Assembly (NCBI RefSeq): GCF_014217835.1
Contig: NZ_CP055263.1
Span: 5,149,501 to 5,213,500, forward strand
DNA length: 64,000 nt
Reading direction: 5' to 3'
DNA from: Metabacillus sp. KUDC1714
Lineage (GTDB): Bacteria; Bacillota; Bacilli; Bacillales; Bacillaceae
Both the position numbers and the translations under genes were made by a program. Shown here piece by piece: positions 44,899-54,235 of this stretch (positions are counted from its first letter, which is position 1; each line of letters opens with the position of its first letter). The notes below the pieces were generated by a model. The model saw nothing but the letters and a program-made list of their open reading frames with translations, ran no database searches and was not told the DNA's origin.

Positions 44899-45072
44899 CT
44901 AACTCTTTATTTTGTAATTTTTATGATTTACAATGGTTTTAAGTGGTTCATCTTTTGCTGAAGTACCGTACTGAACCATAACGGAATTTTCCCTAATACC
45001 AGAAACAACACCTTCTATCGACTTACCTTCCCTTTTAAAGGAAATTACATCGCCAATTTTTGCAATGGCCAT
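44899..45072 (-). CDS. DUF2187 family protein (YkvS-like)
   Basis: A 57-residue beta-rich protein: MAIAKIGDVISFKREGKSIE, GVVSGIRENSVMVQYG, and the family's closing motif KTIVNHKNYKIKS. DUF2187 proteins such as YkvS of B. subtilis are short KOW-like barrels of unknown function. The ATG is preceded by GAGGTGATTGA. Monocistronic. Confidence 0.82.
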   Translation of the reverse strand: MAIAKIGDVISFKREGKSIEGVVSGIRENSVMVQYGTSAKDEPLKTIVNHKNYKIKS

Positions 45073-45280
45073 TCAATCACCTCGACTTATATAATGTCCA
45101 ATATAACTAAAAAATACTTTTCTTCTTAAATTAATTTATAAGTAATTTTACTCATAAAACGGAATGATTTCCCTTAAAAATAATACCGAATGTTTGTGCT
45201 TCAACTTAACTTTAACAGTATGCGAAAAGGTTTATTTGGAAAACTAACTATAGGGATTAACCAAGATGAAAAGAAATAAA

Positions 45281-45315
45281 TAGCCGTCAAGGTATGTATT
45301 TACCAAAGCCGGCTA
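45281..45315 (-). terminator. terminator of DinB gene
   Basis: TAGCC and GGCTA enclose an inner GGTA/TACC pair, and the minus strand continues TTTATTTCTTTTC. The gap 45073-45416 otherwise holds only the DUF2187 promoter. Confidence 0.5.
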
Positions 45316-45416
45316 ATTCATAATTATTCATTTTGTTGAATTATAGTCCATTCAATCTTTCAACTGAACTTTCCAAAAAAAGTTACAGTCTGATTCATGC
45401 TTGCTCATTGAAATTA

Positions 45417-45920
45417 TTATACACTAGGCGCTTCCATTCCCATTTGGCTCCATTCTTCTCTTGATGGTCCATACACTCCCGGAACCTTCAAGCCAGCTTG
45501 TCGCATAAGAACTGTTATTTGACCACGATGATGAATGATATGTTTGATAAGTAATGAAAGTGTGACAGCCTTAGGCATTTCTCTCCCAAACACATTTTTC
45601 ATTTCACTTAATGATTGGTCTGACCACTGCTGCTTTACAGCTTCACTAGTGTCTGCACTTACTCTGCGAAATGTTTCAGTGATTTCCCTTGCTGAAGTTG
45701 GGATCGTGTTTGACTCTTTTATTCCTTCAACTGTAATACCAAACTCAATAAGCATTCCTGGTGTACTTGTTACAATATGCCAAGCAATTGAACCTAAAGT
45801 ACGGTCTTCAGGGGAAACCTCTTGTTGAAGAGCAGGATCAGTTAATGCATCCAATACCTTTTGCGTTGAAGCAGCCTCATGATTCCATTCTTCGATAAAT
45901 TCAGTTATAGAAGTATACAT
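45417..45920 (-). CDS. DinB-family protein
   Basis: A 167-residue four-helix-bundle protein. The metal-binding histidines of the DinB/YfiT fold can be placed in GSIAWHIVTSTPGML (about residue 48) and LLIKHIIHHRGQITVLMRQAG (about 131 and 135), and the family ending PGVYGPSREEW follows. Relatives include thiol transferases and DNA-damage-induced proteins; the reaction here is unknown. Monocistronic. Confidence 0.88.
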   Translation of the reverse strand: MYTSITEFIEEWNHEAASTQKVLDALTDPALQQEVSPEDRTLGSIAWHIVTSTPGMLIEFGITVEGIKESNTIPTSAREITETFRRVSADTSEAVKQQWSDQSLSEMKNVFGREMPKAVTLSLLIKHIIHHRGQITVLMRQAGLKVPGVYGPSREEWSQMGMEAPSV

Positions 45921-46041
45921 TTTTTTGCCTCCGTGGTCTGGTTTTTAAATTTTCTATTAACGTGGATAGTATAGCATTTTTTACCAAGATTACAACGATT
46001 CTTTTACAAAACATATATTAAGTCAGATGTTAGACTTTTAA

Positions 46042-46072
46042 AAGCAGTTCACACGAAATCTATGAACTGCTT
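46042..46072 (-). terminator. terminator of DUF3892 gene
   Basis: AAGCAGTTCA pairs perfectly with TGAACTGCTT around an 11-base loop; the minus strand continues TTAAAAG. Confidence 0.7.
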
Positions 46073-46114
46073 CTATAGTAAATTTTTAATACAAAAGGAG
46101 TAGCTCTGTATTTA

Positions 46115-46426
46115 TTAAAACTCTGGTAACGAATTCAAGTTATTTTCCTTAATTCCATCTGGTTCACTGCGCAGTATATCACGACCATATTTATGAAAAA
46201 CATCTACATGCGCTAGTTTACCTGCCTTTGCTTCAGTTAGAGCTTCTAAATAATCTAACTCTCTCCCCGATTCTGTTTGAAAGCCAATTAAATCACCATC
46301 ATCATTCTTTCGAACTGCGATTATTTTTTCCTGATTTGGATTACTGTTGGTTTCATTTTCTTCGTTTATCTCGTCTACATTTGTTTGATTTTGATACTGA
46401 TCATAAGCTTGCTTGAAACGGTCCAT
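46115..46426 (-). CDS. DUF3892 domain protein
   Basis: The 103 residues split into a polar, Asn/Glu-rich N-terminus (about 1-33) and a DUF3892 domain: KIIAVRKNDDGDLIGFQTES, GRELDYLEALTEAKAGKL, then HVDVFHKYGRDILRSEPDG. The domain is common in Firmicutes and has no known function. GAGGTGATAAT precedes the ATG. Monocistronic. Confidence 0.8.
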   Translation of the reverse strand: MDRFKQAYDQYQNQTNVDEINEENETNSNPNQEKIIAVRKNDDGDLIGFQTESGRELDYLEALTEAKAGKLAHVDVFHKYGRDILRSEPDGIKENNLNSLPEF

Positions 46427-46510
46427 ATTATCACCTCGTTATTTGTATTTCCTCAAATGTTTTGTTTTATGCTATTTAAAGTAGCTTCTATTTGTAAATA
46501 AGAAAACAAA

Positions 46511-46542
46511 AAGCTCAGTGAATTAGTTTCTCCACTGAGCTT
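46511..46542 (-). terminator. terminator of GNAT gene
   Basis: AAGCTCAGTG pairs perfectly with CACTGAGCTT around a 12-base loop; the minus strand continues TTTGTTTTC. The stem ends 2 bp from the stop codon. Confidence 0.8.
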
Positions 46543-46543
46543 A

Positions 46544-46957
46544 TCATATAACGAGTGTCATACCTGGGGCATCAAGTTCTCTTTCCTCAAAACCTAATTT
46601 TTTATAGAAATGCTGTTTTCCTTTTGCTGAAAAAAGTTGGATCGATTGAATTCCACTTTCTTTGCATTTCTTTAATAGTTCTTCAATAATTTGTTTACCT
46701 AATCCTTGCTTTTGATAAGATGGATTAACCATCACATCACATATTAATGCTTGATAGACACCATCAGAAATCATTCTACCAAAAGCTATAAGTTCGTTCT
46801 GATCGTAGATTGAAATGTGATACCAGCTGTTATTCGCTGCTTGATATAATTGTTCTCTAGTATAGCTTCCCTTTTTATTTTTTATTAACCCACTTGCTTC
46901 ATGAAGGTTTACAAATTGTTCAAATGATGGAAGTTTATCTGATATATTGGCATTCAT
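46544..46957 (-). CDS. GNAT-family N-acetyltransferase
   Basis: About 137 residues. The acetyl-CoA site is VMVNPSYQKQGLGKQIIEELLKKC, with IQLFSAKGKQHFYKKLGFEER behind it. The start is the ATG at 46957, six bases after AAGGTG. The acceptor is unknown. It is unrelated in detail to the second GNAT at 49.6-50.1 kb. Confidence 0.85.
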   Translation of the reverse strand: MNANISDKLPSFEQFVNLHEASGLIKNKKGSYTREQLYQAANNSWYHISIYDQNELIAFGRMISDGVYQALICDVMVNPSYQKQGLGKQIIEELLKKCKESGIQSIQLFSAKGKQHFYKKLGFEERELDAPGMTLVI

Positions 46958-47090
46958 TATTATCACCTTTTAAGAAATTGTTTTTTTATCTATAACTATA
47001 TTTATACAACACGATGAATAAAAATTCAATATTAAATAAAAATGTTTGTTAAATTTACTACTTATTCTCTTAGTTTAAACTATTTCTCAT

Positions 47091-47116
47091 AAAAAATAGA
47101 CGGGTTGCCCCGTCTA
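47091..47116 (-). terminator. terminator of phoD-tatA operon
   Basis: TAGACGGG and CCCGTCTA form an 8-bp stem with a four-base loop, followed by T6 on the minus strand, 7 bp after the tatA stop. Confidence 0.85.
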
Positions 47117-47123
47117 CGATTTA

Positions 47124-47342
47124 TTAGGAAACTGCTGATTTATCTTCATTCTTTGCTATCGTTTTTAACTCAGGCTTTTTCTCTTCTTTATCTTCTGAAA
47201 CTAATCCCTTTGTCGCGCTTTTGAATTCTGTTAGGGTACGTCCAAATGCCCGGCCAATCTCTGGAAGCTTAGAAGGCCCAAAAATAATCAACGCTATTAC
47301 AAGGACTAAAATTAAGCCAGGAATTCCAATGTTTGAAATCAA
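47124..47342 (-). CDS. tatA: Twin-arginine translocase subunit TatA, TatAd-like
   Basis: About 72 residues: one N-terminal helix ([20 protein letters not shown]), the hinge [17 protein letters not shown], an amphipathic helix and an acidic/basic tail. This matches TatAd of B. subtilis. I prefer the TTG at 47342 as start because AGGAG is nine bases upstream; the ATG at 47351 abuts the ribosome-binding site. It directly follows phoD, the known TatAdCd substrate. In B. subtilis tatCd comes next, but here the operon ends with a terminator. Confidence 0.9.
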   Translation of the reverse strand: MISNIGIPGLILVLVIALIIFGPSKLPEIGRAFGRTLTEFKSATKGLVSEDKEEKKPELKTIAKNEDKSAVS

Positions 47343-47415
47343 AGATATCATCTCCTAAAATTTAATTTATGTAATGCATGAAAACTGGATACAAATCCAA
47401 TTAATTGTTTACCTA

Positions 47416-49155
47416 CTATCGTTTTTTCTCCATTTGTTTTTCATGTGCACGTCCATGCGCTTTGTTACGGTCTTCTTCCACTTCCTTAGAAACTTTTATA
47501 CCTTGTGGTACTGTATTTGCTTCCACTTCTTTTAATCCCTTGCCATCTCTTTCATAAACAAAAGAAGCTCTTGTTGAAATGTTTGCACCCGGTTCTGTTA
47601 CGAACGGAACAACACGGTAATCAGCTTGCCATTTTTCCGGAGTAACTGTGCAGCGAACATAGCCACGATAATCGTTAAAGAATTTGATATTAGGATTTCT
47701 TGCTAAGATGCGGTCAGTATCGGCTCTTTTATCAGCACCGTTACCACCAGAAGTAATAGAAGTCCCAACAAACTCTGCCCCAATTATTTTAGAGCTTTGA
47801 TTGTTATAATCGGTCATTAAATTAGATGCCCAACTTGCATGCACATCCCCTGTTAGGACAATCAAATTATTCAGATTCTTATTGTTAACATAGTCTGTAA
47901 TGCGCTGGCGTGTTGCTGGATAGCCGTCCCATGAATCCATACTAAATGTTGGCGTTGTATCGGTGCCAAACTTTCTTTGCGCAAAGAAAATTTGTTGTGC
48001 TAAAACATTCCAATGAGACTTTGAATTTCCTAGGTTTCCTAGCAGCCATTTTTCTTGTTTATTACCTAAACTGCTGCGGTTTGGATCTAATGATTCTTCT
48101 GTATGTGCTTTTGTTCCATCTCCGTTTGCTTGATCATCACGGTATTGTCGCGTATCAAGTACAAAGAAAGCTGCTAAATTGCCATATGTAAAATCTCGGT
48201 ATAATTGCATATCAGCTCCGTTTGGTAAAGATGTTTTACGGAGTGGCATGTGCTCATAATAAGCTTGATATGCTGCTGCACGACGTTTAATAAACTCTTC
48301 AACCGATTGACCTTTTTCTGGGATGACATTTGCGTAATTGTTTTCTACCTCATGGTCGTCCCAAGTTACAACCCATGGAAATGCAGCATGGGCTGCCTTT
48401 AAATTCGCATCAGAACGGTATTGGGCATGACGGTTTCGGTAATCTTCAAGGGTGATAATTTCTGGACCGCTGTGTGTACGTACATTTCCTGTTCCTGCAA
48501 CATATTCATTTGGGCCGTACTCATAAATATAGTCTCCAAGATGAAAAACAAGGTCGAGTTCTTCTTTTGCCATATGCTCATAAGCTGTATAGTAGCCATG
48601 TTCATATTGTTGACAGGAAGCAAATGCAAATGTCATGCTTGCAATGCTCTCACCTGCTGTTGGGAGGGTTTTTGTTTTTCCTACTGGACTTAATTCATGG
48701 CCAGTTTTAAATCGATAATAATAGATCGTGTTTGGTTTAAGTCCATCAACCTCCGCATGTACTGAATGGGCTAGTTCTGGTCTCGCTATTTCCGTTCCTC
48801 GTTTGATAATATGCCGAAAGTGCTCATCTTTTGCAATTTCCCATTTAACAGGTACTGATTGGTGTTGCATTCCTCCACCATTAAGTGGGTCTGGTGCAAG
48901 CCTCGTCCATAAAACAACACTGTCTGAAAGTGGATCACCTGAAGCTACACCAAGTGTAAAAGGATAGCTTTGGAATTTCGGTGCAGCATTAACCATTGAT
49001 TCACCTAACCCTATTGACTGAGCAATTGTAAGTCCTAACGAAAGTCCTGCAATTTTCCCAGCCCCTTGAAGAAAATTACGACGATTAAATTCCTTCTTTT
49101 CAAAACTATCATTGGTCAACTTCTTTATCAATTCATCAATCGGTCGTTCAGTCAT
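47416..49155 (-). CDS. phoD: Alkaline phosphatase/phosphodiesterase PhoD
   Basis: About 579 residues. The twin-arginine signal NRRNFLQGAGKIAGLSLGL at about 22-40 ends near VNAAP, so the folded enzyme is exported by Tat. The mature part has the PhoD order: YPFTLGVASGDPLSDSVVLWTRL, FHLGDYIYEYGPNEYV, WDDHEVENNYAN, LTGDVHASWASNL, which supply Fe/Ca ligands. It releases phosphate from phosphodiesters outside the cell. The likely start is the ATG at 49155, nine bases after GAGGGG. PhoP-box-like repeats lie upstream. tatA follows in the same operon. Confidence 0.93.
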   Translation of the reverse strand: MTERPIDELIKKLTNDSFEKKEFNRRNFLQGAGKIAGLSLGLTIAQSIGLGESMVNAAPKFQSYPFTLGVASGDPLSDSVVLWTRLAPDPLNGGGMQHQSVPVKWEIAKDEHFRHIIKRGTEIARPELAHSVHAEVDGLKPNTIYYYRFKTGHELSPVGKTKTLPTAGESIASMTFAFASCQQYEHGYYTAYEHMAKEELDLVFHLGDYIYEYGPNEYVAGTGNVRTHSGPEIITLEDYRNRHAQYRSDANLKAAHAAFPWVVTWDDHEVENNYANVIPEKGQSVEEFIKRRAAAYQAYYEHMPLRKTSLPNGADMQLYRDFTYGNLAAFFVLDTRQYRDDQANGDGTKAHTEESLDPNRSSLGNKQEKWLLGNLGNSKSHWNVLAQQIFFAQRKFGTDTTPTFSMDSWDGYPATRQRITDYVNNKNLNNLIVLTGDVHASWASNLMTDYNNQSSKIIGAEFVGTSITSGGNGADKRADTDRILARNPNIKFFNDYRGYVRCTVTPEKWQADYRVVPFVTEPGANISTRASFVYERDGKGLKEVEANTVPQGIKVSKEVEEDRNKAHGRAHEKQMEKKR

Positions 49156-49210
49156 TATCAATTTCCCCTCTCAAATAAATTCATGATTCGACATTTATTA
49201 TAGGTTCACT

Positions 49211-49249
49211 TTGTTAATGAATTATAAAGAAATGTAAAGGAGTTAAGAA
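49211..49249 (-). promoter_or_regulatory. putative PhoP box array upstream of phoD
   Basis: On the minus strand TTCTTA-N5-TTTACA-N5-TTATAA-N5-TAACAA gives four hexamers at exact 11-bp steps, resembling the TTAACA-N5 direct repeats bound by PhoP-P, 56 bp before the start. The first and last hexamers match poorly. The rest of the gap to 49493 shows no gene. Confidence 0.45.
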
Positions 49250-49493
49250 ATGTACTAACGATACTTGAGTAATATGTAACGTTTCTTTTTAATCAGGAAA
49301 AGAAGGTTGGATGGATATTATATAGTAAATACACAAAAAATCTATTAATTTCGATTAGGTGTGACAATTCACCTATAGATTCAATGTTTTTTTAAGCCTA
49401 ATTTTTTTAACATTTTCTTTAAATAAACATAACAATTGTTTATATGAGTTGACAGTGTGTTAAACAATTACGTTAAAAATAAGTAAAAGATTT

Positions 49494-49535
49494 AAACAAG
49501 GGAAAAGACCATTTATATGTCCTTTCCCTTGTTTT
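49494..49535. terminator. terminator of GNAT gene, probably bidirectional
   Basis: AACAAGGGAAA-GAC and GTC-TTTCCCTTGTT pair over 14 bp with one mismatch and are flanked by AAA on the left and TTTTT on the right, 22 bp after the acetyltransferase stop. Confidence 0.8.
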
Positions 49536-49557
49536 TAGTCTACACACCTGAGGTTAT

Positions 49558-50064
49558 TTATTTGACCTTTAGTACCATCAAATCCTCGTCAAAATACCTC
49601 CCGTTATATTTTAGGGCATTTCGTTCTAACCCATAAACCTCAAAACCCACAGATTCATATAATTTTTTTGCAGAATCGTTGTCCGATACAACTGTTAAGT
49701 TAATTTGTTCTAAACCATCACAATTTCTTGCCTTTCTTATTAATTCAAGTACAAGTGATTTCCCTATTCCTTGTAAGCGACTTTCTTGTGCTACAAACAT
49801 ACCAAATACATTCCCTTTGTGATTAGTTTTTAGGTTATTTTCACGAATAAATGTCACCATGCCAACTAATGAACCATTTTCATCAAAAGCACCTAATACA
49901 AATTTGTCCTTTGTTGGTTTTAATCGCTCTTCAATCGTTTTTATTGAGAACCTCACTTCTCTCTCATATGTTGAACCAAATGCTCTTGGATTGATTTTGA
50001 ATGCACTCAATCGTAAGTTTTGGTACAACTGTGCATCAGACTCACTCAAATTACGAATCTTCAT
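49558..50064 (-). CDS. GNAT-family N-acetyltransferase
   Basis: A 168-residue acetyltransferase. The acetyl-CoA loop is GMFVAQESRLQGIGKSLVLELIRKA and the C-terminal part VVSDNDSAKKLYESVGFEVYGLERN is typical of the RimI/PaiA-like group. The opening MKIRNLSESDAQLYQNLRLSA is the usual beta-1/alpha-1 segment. The acceptor is unknown. Monocistronic and divergent from the transaminase gene. Confidence 0.87.
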   Translation of the reverse strand: MKIRNLSESDAQLYQNLRLSAFKINPRAFGSTYEREVRFSIKTIEERLKPTKDKFVLGAFDENGSLVGMVTFIRENNLKTNHKGNVFGMFVAQESRLQGIGKSLVLELIRKARNCDGLEQINLTVVSDNDSAKKLYESVGFEVYGLERNALKYNGRYFDEDLMVLKVK

Positions 50065-50283
50065 TATCTATTCACTCAATTCCTTTCTTTTCACTTATTA
50101 ATATACATATTCCCCTGTTTAAGAAAAACCTACATTATTCTATAATAAAATTTCTTCAATAAAATCAATTAAACAATAATCCACTAAAGCTATAAAATTG
50201 TCTTTATGTTAAAATATAGAAATTGGTAACTGACTCTTAGAGTAAAAAAAGAATTTTGAAACAAAAAATGGGAGTTGATTTAG

Positions 50284-51150
50284 ATGGAAAAGGTAATCTT
50301 TAATGGTAGCATTACAGAAAGATCGCAACTAAATATTGACATAGAAGATCGTGGCTATCAATTTGGAGACGGTGTTTATGAAGTAATACGTGTTTATAAT
50401 AGATCATTGTTTACTGGAGAGGAGCACTTGCAAAGACTTATTGATAGTGCTGAAAGTATTCAGATTAAAATTCCTTACACGATTGCTGAAATGAAAAATC
50501 TGCTTTTGAAGCTTATAGAAGAAAATAATCTCTTCTTAGGAATTATTTATCTACAAATTACTAGAGGTGTGTCACAACGAACTCATTTGTTCCCGAGTGC
50601 AGATGTAGAACCATCTTTTGTTGCTTACACCCGTGAATTACAAAGCCCTACTGAAGCGATGGAAAAAGGCGTAACAGCTATTACTGTGGAAGATATTCGC
50701 TGGCTTCGATGTGACATCAAAAGCCTAAACTTATTGCCTAACCTGCTTGCAAAGCAAAAGGCATCTGAAGCAGGTTGCTTTGAGGCACTTCAACATAGAA
50801 ATGGCATAGTTACTGAAGGTAGTTCTTCAAATGTTTCAATTGTTGTAGATGGCAAAATTAAGACACATCCAGCGACAAATCTAATTTTAAATGGCATTAC
50901 ACGCCAGGTAATAGTAGATATTTGCCTTAAAAACGGATTAGAAATAATAGAGGAAGAATTTTCGGTTGATGAAATGTTACAGGCAGATGAGATATTCTTA
51001 TCAGGAACGACAACAGAGATTATGCCAATCATCGAAATTGATAAACAAAAAATAGAGAAGGGTGAACCAGGTCCAGTAACCAAAAAGCTTCAAGCTTTAT
51101 TTAATGAAGAGATAAAAAAACAATGTGGTTTTGTTTCTAAAACAGTATAA
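50284..51150 (+). CDS. dat: D-amino-acid transaminase
   Basis: A 288-residue fold-type IV PLP enzyme. EDRGYQFGDGVYEVIRVYN opens the active site, the PLP lysine is in RCDIKSLNLLPNLLAKQKA near residue 147, and EGSSSNVSIVVDGKIKTHP and SGTTTEIMPIIEID bind phosphate and substrate. The spacing fits D-alanine transaminase, which makes D-glutamate and other D-amino acids for the wall, more than the branched-chain enzyme. SD GGGAG precedes the ATG. Monocistronic. Confidence 0.9.
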   Translation: MEKVIFNGSITERSQLNIDIEDRGYQFGDGVYEVIRVYNRSLFTGEEHLQRLIDSAESIQIKIPYTIAEMKNLLLKLIEENNLFLGIIYLQITRGVSQRTHLFPSADVEPSFVAYTRELQSPTEAMEKGVTAITVEDIRWLRCDIKSLNLLPNLLAKQKASEAGCFEALQHRNGIVTEGSSSNVSIVVDGKIKTHPATNLILNGITRQVIVDICLKNGLEIIEEEFSVDEMLQADEIFLSGTTTEIMPIIEIDKQKIEKGEPGPVTKKLQALFNEEIKKQCGFVSKTV

Positions 51151-51156
51151 TACGTA

Positions 51157-51188
51157 TTTTCCCGGTACAGCTGTGCTGTCCGGGAAAA
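51157..51188. terminator. bidirectional terminator
   Basis: TTTTCCCGG pairs perfectly with CCGGGAAAA, with ACAG/CTGT inside. It begins 7 bp after the dat stop and also lies downstream of the pyrimidine gene block on the minus strand. Confidence 0.8.
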
Positions 51189-51252
51189 TGCTGCTTACTT
51201 TTAATCTTCATTATTTTACTTACCAAAGCTGTTTACTCGATCGGGTATCACT

Positions 51253-52608
51253 TTATTTTATTTGATCAAGTGAATTGATTAATGTTTCAATGACATAGTT
51301 TAAGTCATTCTCTTCAATAGTCAATGGTGGTGAAAGCGTCAATACATTGTTAAACCCAGCAACGGTCATGCCATTCTTACCTATTATCACATTCTTTGCT
51401 TTACAGCTATTAATCACTTCGTTTACTTTACATACATCAAGTGGTTCTTTTGTTTGCTTATCCTTCACTAGTTCTATGCCAATTAACAAGCCTTTCCCAC
51501 GGACATGACCAACGTATGGGTGGTTTTTCAATCGACCTTTTAATGTAGTTAATAGCTTGTCACCAAGTTTTTGTGATCGTTCAAAGAGATTTTCTTTTTC
51601 CATAATCTCAATATTTTTTAAAGCCAATGCACATGCAGCAGGATTTCCTCCAAATGTATTAATATGACGAAAAAATTCATATTGCTCGGCTCCATTAAAT
51701 GCTTCATATATTTCTCTACGAACTGCTGTTGCGGATAATGGCAGGTACGCACTTGTTAAGCCTTTTGCCATCGTTATAATGTCTGGCTTTACCCCATAAT
51801 TCATAAAGCCAAAAGGTTTCCCAGTACGACCAAATCCGCAGATAACTTCATCAACAATGAGAAGTGCCCCGTGCTTTTCACACACGTTTTTAACACCCTT
51901 CATATAATGATCATTCGGTACTAAGATTCCTCCTCCTGTAATAATTGGTTCCATAATCATGGCGGCTATTGTTTCACTTTGCTCCCAAGTCATGATTCGA
52001 TCCACTTCTTTTACTGAGCTTAACTCTTGTGGATTTGTTATATGTTCATCTTCATCACGATAAACATCAGGTGGTGTCACATGAAGAAATCCTGGTGATA
52101 AAGGCTCATATTTATATTTACGTTCAGCTTGACCAGTTGCAGCTAGGGCGCCCATTGAACTTCCGTGATAGCCACGGTATCTAGCGACAATTTTATAGCG
52201 ATGATGGTCACCTCGCTGTTGATTGTATTGTCGAGCTATTTTAAAGGCTGCTTCATTTGCTTCTGACCCACTATTGGAGAAAAAGATAACATAATCTTCA
52301 CCGAGCATTTCGTTTAGCTTTTCCGCTAATTGAATAGCTTTTACATGGCTTTGTGTTAATGGGAAATATGCCATCTCTTTTAATTGTTCATATGCTGCAT
52401 CTGCTAATTCTTTTCTTCCATATCCCACATTTACACACCACAAACCCGCCATAGCATCAATATATCTTTTTCCATCATAATCTGTTACCCATGAGCCCTC
52501 AGCCTTTGTTACTATCATTGTGTTTGTTGGGCTATATGGCTTCATTGAATGCCATACATGTTTTTCATCTTTAGATAATAGCATTTCCTGCTGATCTGTA
52601 CGTGCCAT
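51253..52608 (-). CDS. Class III aminotransferase, probable beta-alanine transaminase
   Basis: A 451-residue fold-type I PLP enzyme: FFSNSGSEANEAAFKIARQY, YRGYHGSSMGALAATG, VDEVICGFGRTGKPFGF with the PLP-contacting Asp, and the lysine in ITMAKGLTSAYLPLSA. It is the last gene of the pyrimidine block, 21 bp behind mmsA. In that setting it most likely turns beta-alanine (or beta-aminoisobutyrate) plus pyruvate or 2-oxoglutarate into malonate (or methylmalonate) semialdehyde. The family also contains omega-amino-acid:pyruvate and putrescine enzymes, so the substrate is inferred from context. SD AGGAGG precedes the ATG. Confidence 0.88.
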   Translation of the reverse strand: MARTDQQEMLLSKDEKHVWHSMKPYSPTNTMIVTKAEGSWVTDYDGKRYIDAMAGLWCVNVGYGRKELADAAYEQLKEMAYFPLTQSHVKAIQLAEKLNEMLGEDYVIFFSNSGSEANEAAFKIARQYNQQRGDHHRYKIVARYRGYHGSSMGALAATGQAERKYKYEPLSPGFLHVTPPDVYRDEDEHITNPQELSSVKEVDRIMTWEQSETIAAMIMEPIITGGGILVPNDHYMKGVKNVCEKHGALLIVDEVICGFGRTGKPFGFMNYGVKPDIITMAKGLTSAYLPLSATAVRREIYEAFNGAEQYEFFRHINTFGGNPAACALALKNIEIMEKENLFERSQKLGDKLLTTLKGRLKNHPYVGHVRGKGLLIGIELVKDKQTKEPLDVCKVNEVINSCKAKNVIIGKNGMTVAGFNNVLTLSPPLTIEENDLNYVIETLINSLDQIK

Positions 52609-52629
52609 TTTTATCCCTCCTTTGTTCTC

Positions 52630-54095
52630 TTAAAAATCAAAACGCGATGTGATCATTTTCTTACGTGTAAAAAAGTTAATCCCATCTTTCCCATTTACAT
52701 GTAAATCACCATAGAAGGAGTTTTTCCATCCTGAAAATGGGAAGAAGGCCATTGTGGCTGGAACACCAACGTTTATACCAAGCATTCCAGCATCTGCATC
52801 CTCACGGAATTGTCTAATTGCTTTTGCATCCTTCGTATAAATCGTTGCCCCATTCCCAAAACGAGATTTTCGAAGATTCTCTAATCCTTCTGCTAAATCT
52901 TTCGCACGAAGAAGACTTAAGACAGGTGCAAAAATTTCATCTTTGGCAATCGTCATCTCTGGGGTAACATGATCAAAAATCGTCGGGCCAATAAAATTCC
53001 CTTTAGGCATTTCATCCATTTCTTTCCGACCATCTCGAATAAGCGTAGCACCTTCATGGATTCCTTTTTCAATGTAACCAACGACTTTCTCCATATGTTC
53101 TTGACGAATAACCGGTGTTAAAAGAACATCTTCATCCATTCCACTTCCAATAATCAATTCATTTGCCTTTTGACGTAATACTCTAATAAATTCATCATTT
53201 TCACCTATGATCACTACAGCACTACATGCCATGCAGCGCTGTCCAGCACTTCCAAACGCTGACGCAATGATATGTTGAGCTGCTTTTTCAATATCCGCAT
53301 CTGGCATAACAAAGTGATGATTTTTCGCGCCAGACAATGCTTGAACTCGTTTCCCTTCAGCAGCAGCTCTTTCGTATACATATTTGGCAACAGGCTGAGA
53401 CCCAACAAACGATATGGCTGCAATATCTTCATGTTCAAGCAACCCATTCACTACATCATGTGCCCCATGTACGACATTTAGAACACCAGCTGGCGCACCT
53501 GCTTCTGAAAACAGTTCCGCCAGTCTATTTGCTAAGATAGGGGTGCGCTCAGATGGTTTCAGTACAAAAGTGTTACCACAAGCAACGGCAAGAGGAAACA
53601 TCCATAGAGGCACCATCATCGGGAAGTTAAACGGGGTAATACCTCCAACAACACCTAATGGATATCGAAACATTTCTGAATCAATCTCCTCAGCTATTCC
53701 TGAAAGTGTTTCCCCCATCATTAGGGATGGTGCACCAGCTGCGAATTCAACACATTCAATTCCACGTTGTACCTCACCATATGCTTCTTTATACGCCTTT
53801 CCATTCTCTTGAACTATTAATTTTGCTAGTTTCTCATGGTTTTTAGTTAATAAATGATGAAAGGTAAACATAATTCTAGCTCTCTTCGGTACTGGGGTAT
53901 TCTTCCACGAGTGAAATGCCTCTTTTGCAGCTCTTACAGCACTGGCTACATCATCTTTTGTTGAAATTGGGACATTTACAAGAGTTTCATTTGTTGCGGG
54001 ATTTAAAACTTGTTTTGACTTTTCACCAATGGAATCAACCATCTGGCCACCGATATAATTTTTCAAAAGAGATGTGTTTTTTTTGTAAGAGACAC
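52630..54095 (-). CDS. mmsA: CoA-acylating methylmalonate-semialdehyde dehydrogenase, with apparent 5' frameshift
   Basis: The enzyme converts malonate or methylmalonate semialdehyde to acetyl- or propionyl-CoA with NAD. KNYIGGQMVDS, GVVGGITPFNFPMMVPLWMFP, the catalytic Cys in SAGQRCMACSAVV, and GDLHVNGKDGINFFTRKK are family motifs. The open frame reaches only to a TTG at 54066 that has no ribosome-binding site. A GTG at 54095, seven bases after AAGGGGG, starts another frame that ends at a TGA. One extra base in the A8 run at 54077-54084 would join them into a normal 488-residue protein. So this is either a real frameshift, a slippage site or a sequencing error. Confidence 0.88.
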
Positions 54096-54191
54096 CTTAA
54101 TTCCCCCTTAAAGTTGTTCTATTCTTCTATTAATCTTCTTGAATGGAGGTACTTCTTCAAACATTTTTTCTTATTGTAAGGCTTAGGAAAA

Positions 54192-54218
54192 AGGATCGGC
54201 CTTAAAAAGACCCATCCT
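54192..54218 (-). terminator. weak hairpin before mmsA
   Basis: AGGAT and ATCCT with an inner GG/CC form a short stem, and TTTTTCC follows on the minus strand. It may partly stop transcription between the small gene and mmsA. Confidence 0.4.
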
Positions 54219-54235
54219 ATGCTAGAGCTTTACAT

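Noticed and set aside
49251..49493. TTAACA-like hexamers on the plus strand near 49407, considered as a second PhoP site
   Set aside because: They point away from phoD, are 250 bp upstream, and such AT-rich hexamers are expected by chance here.
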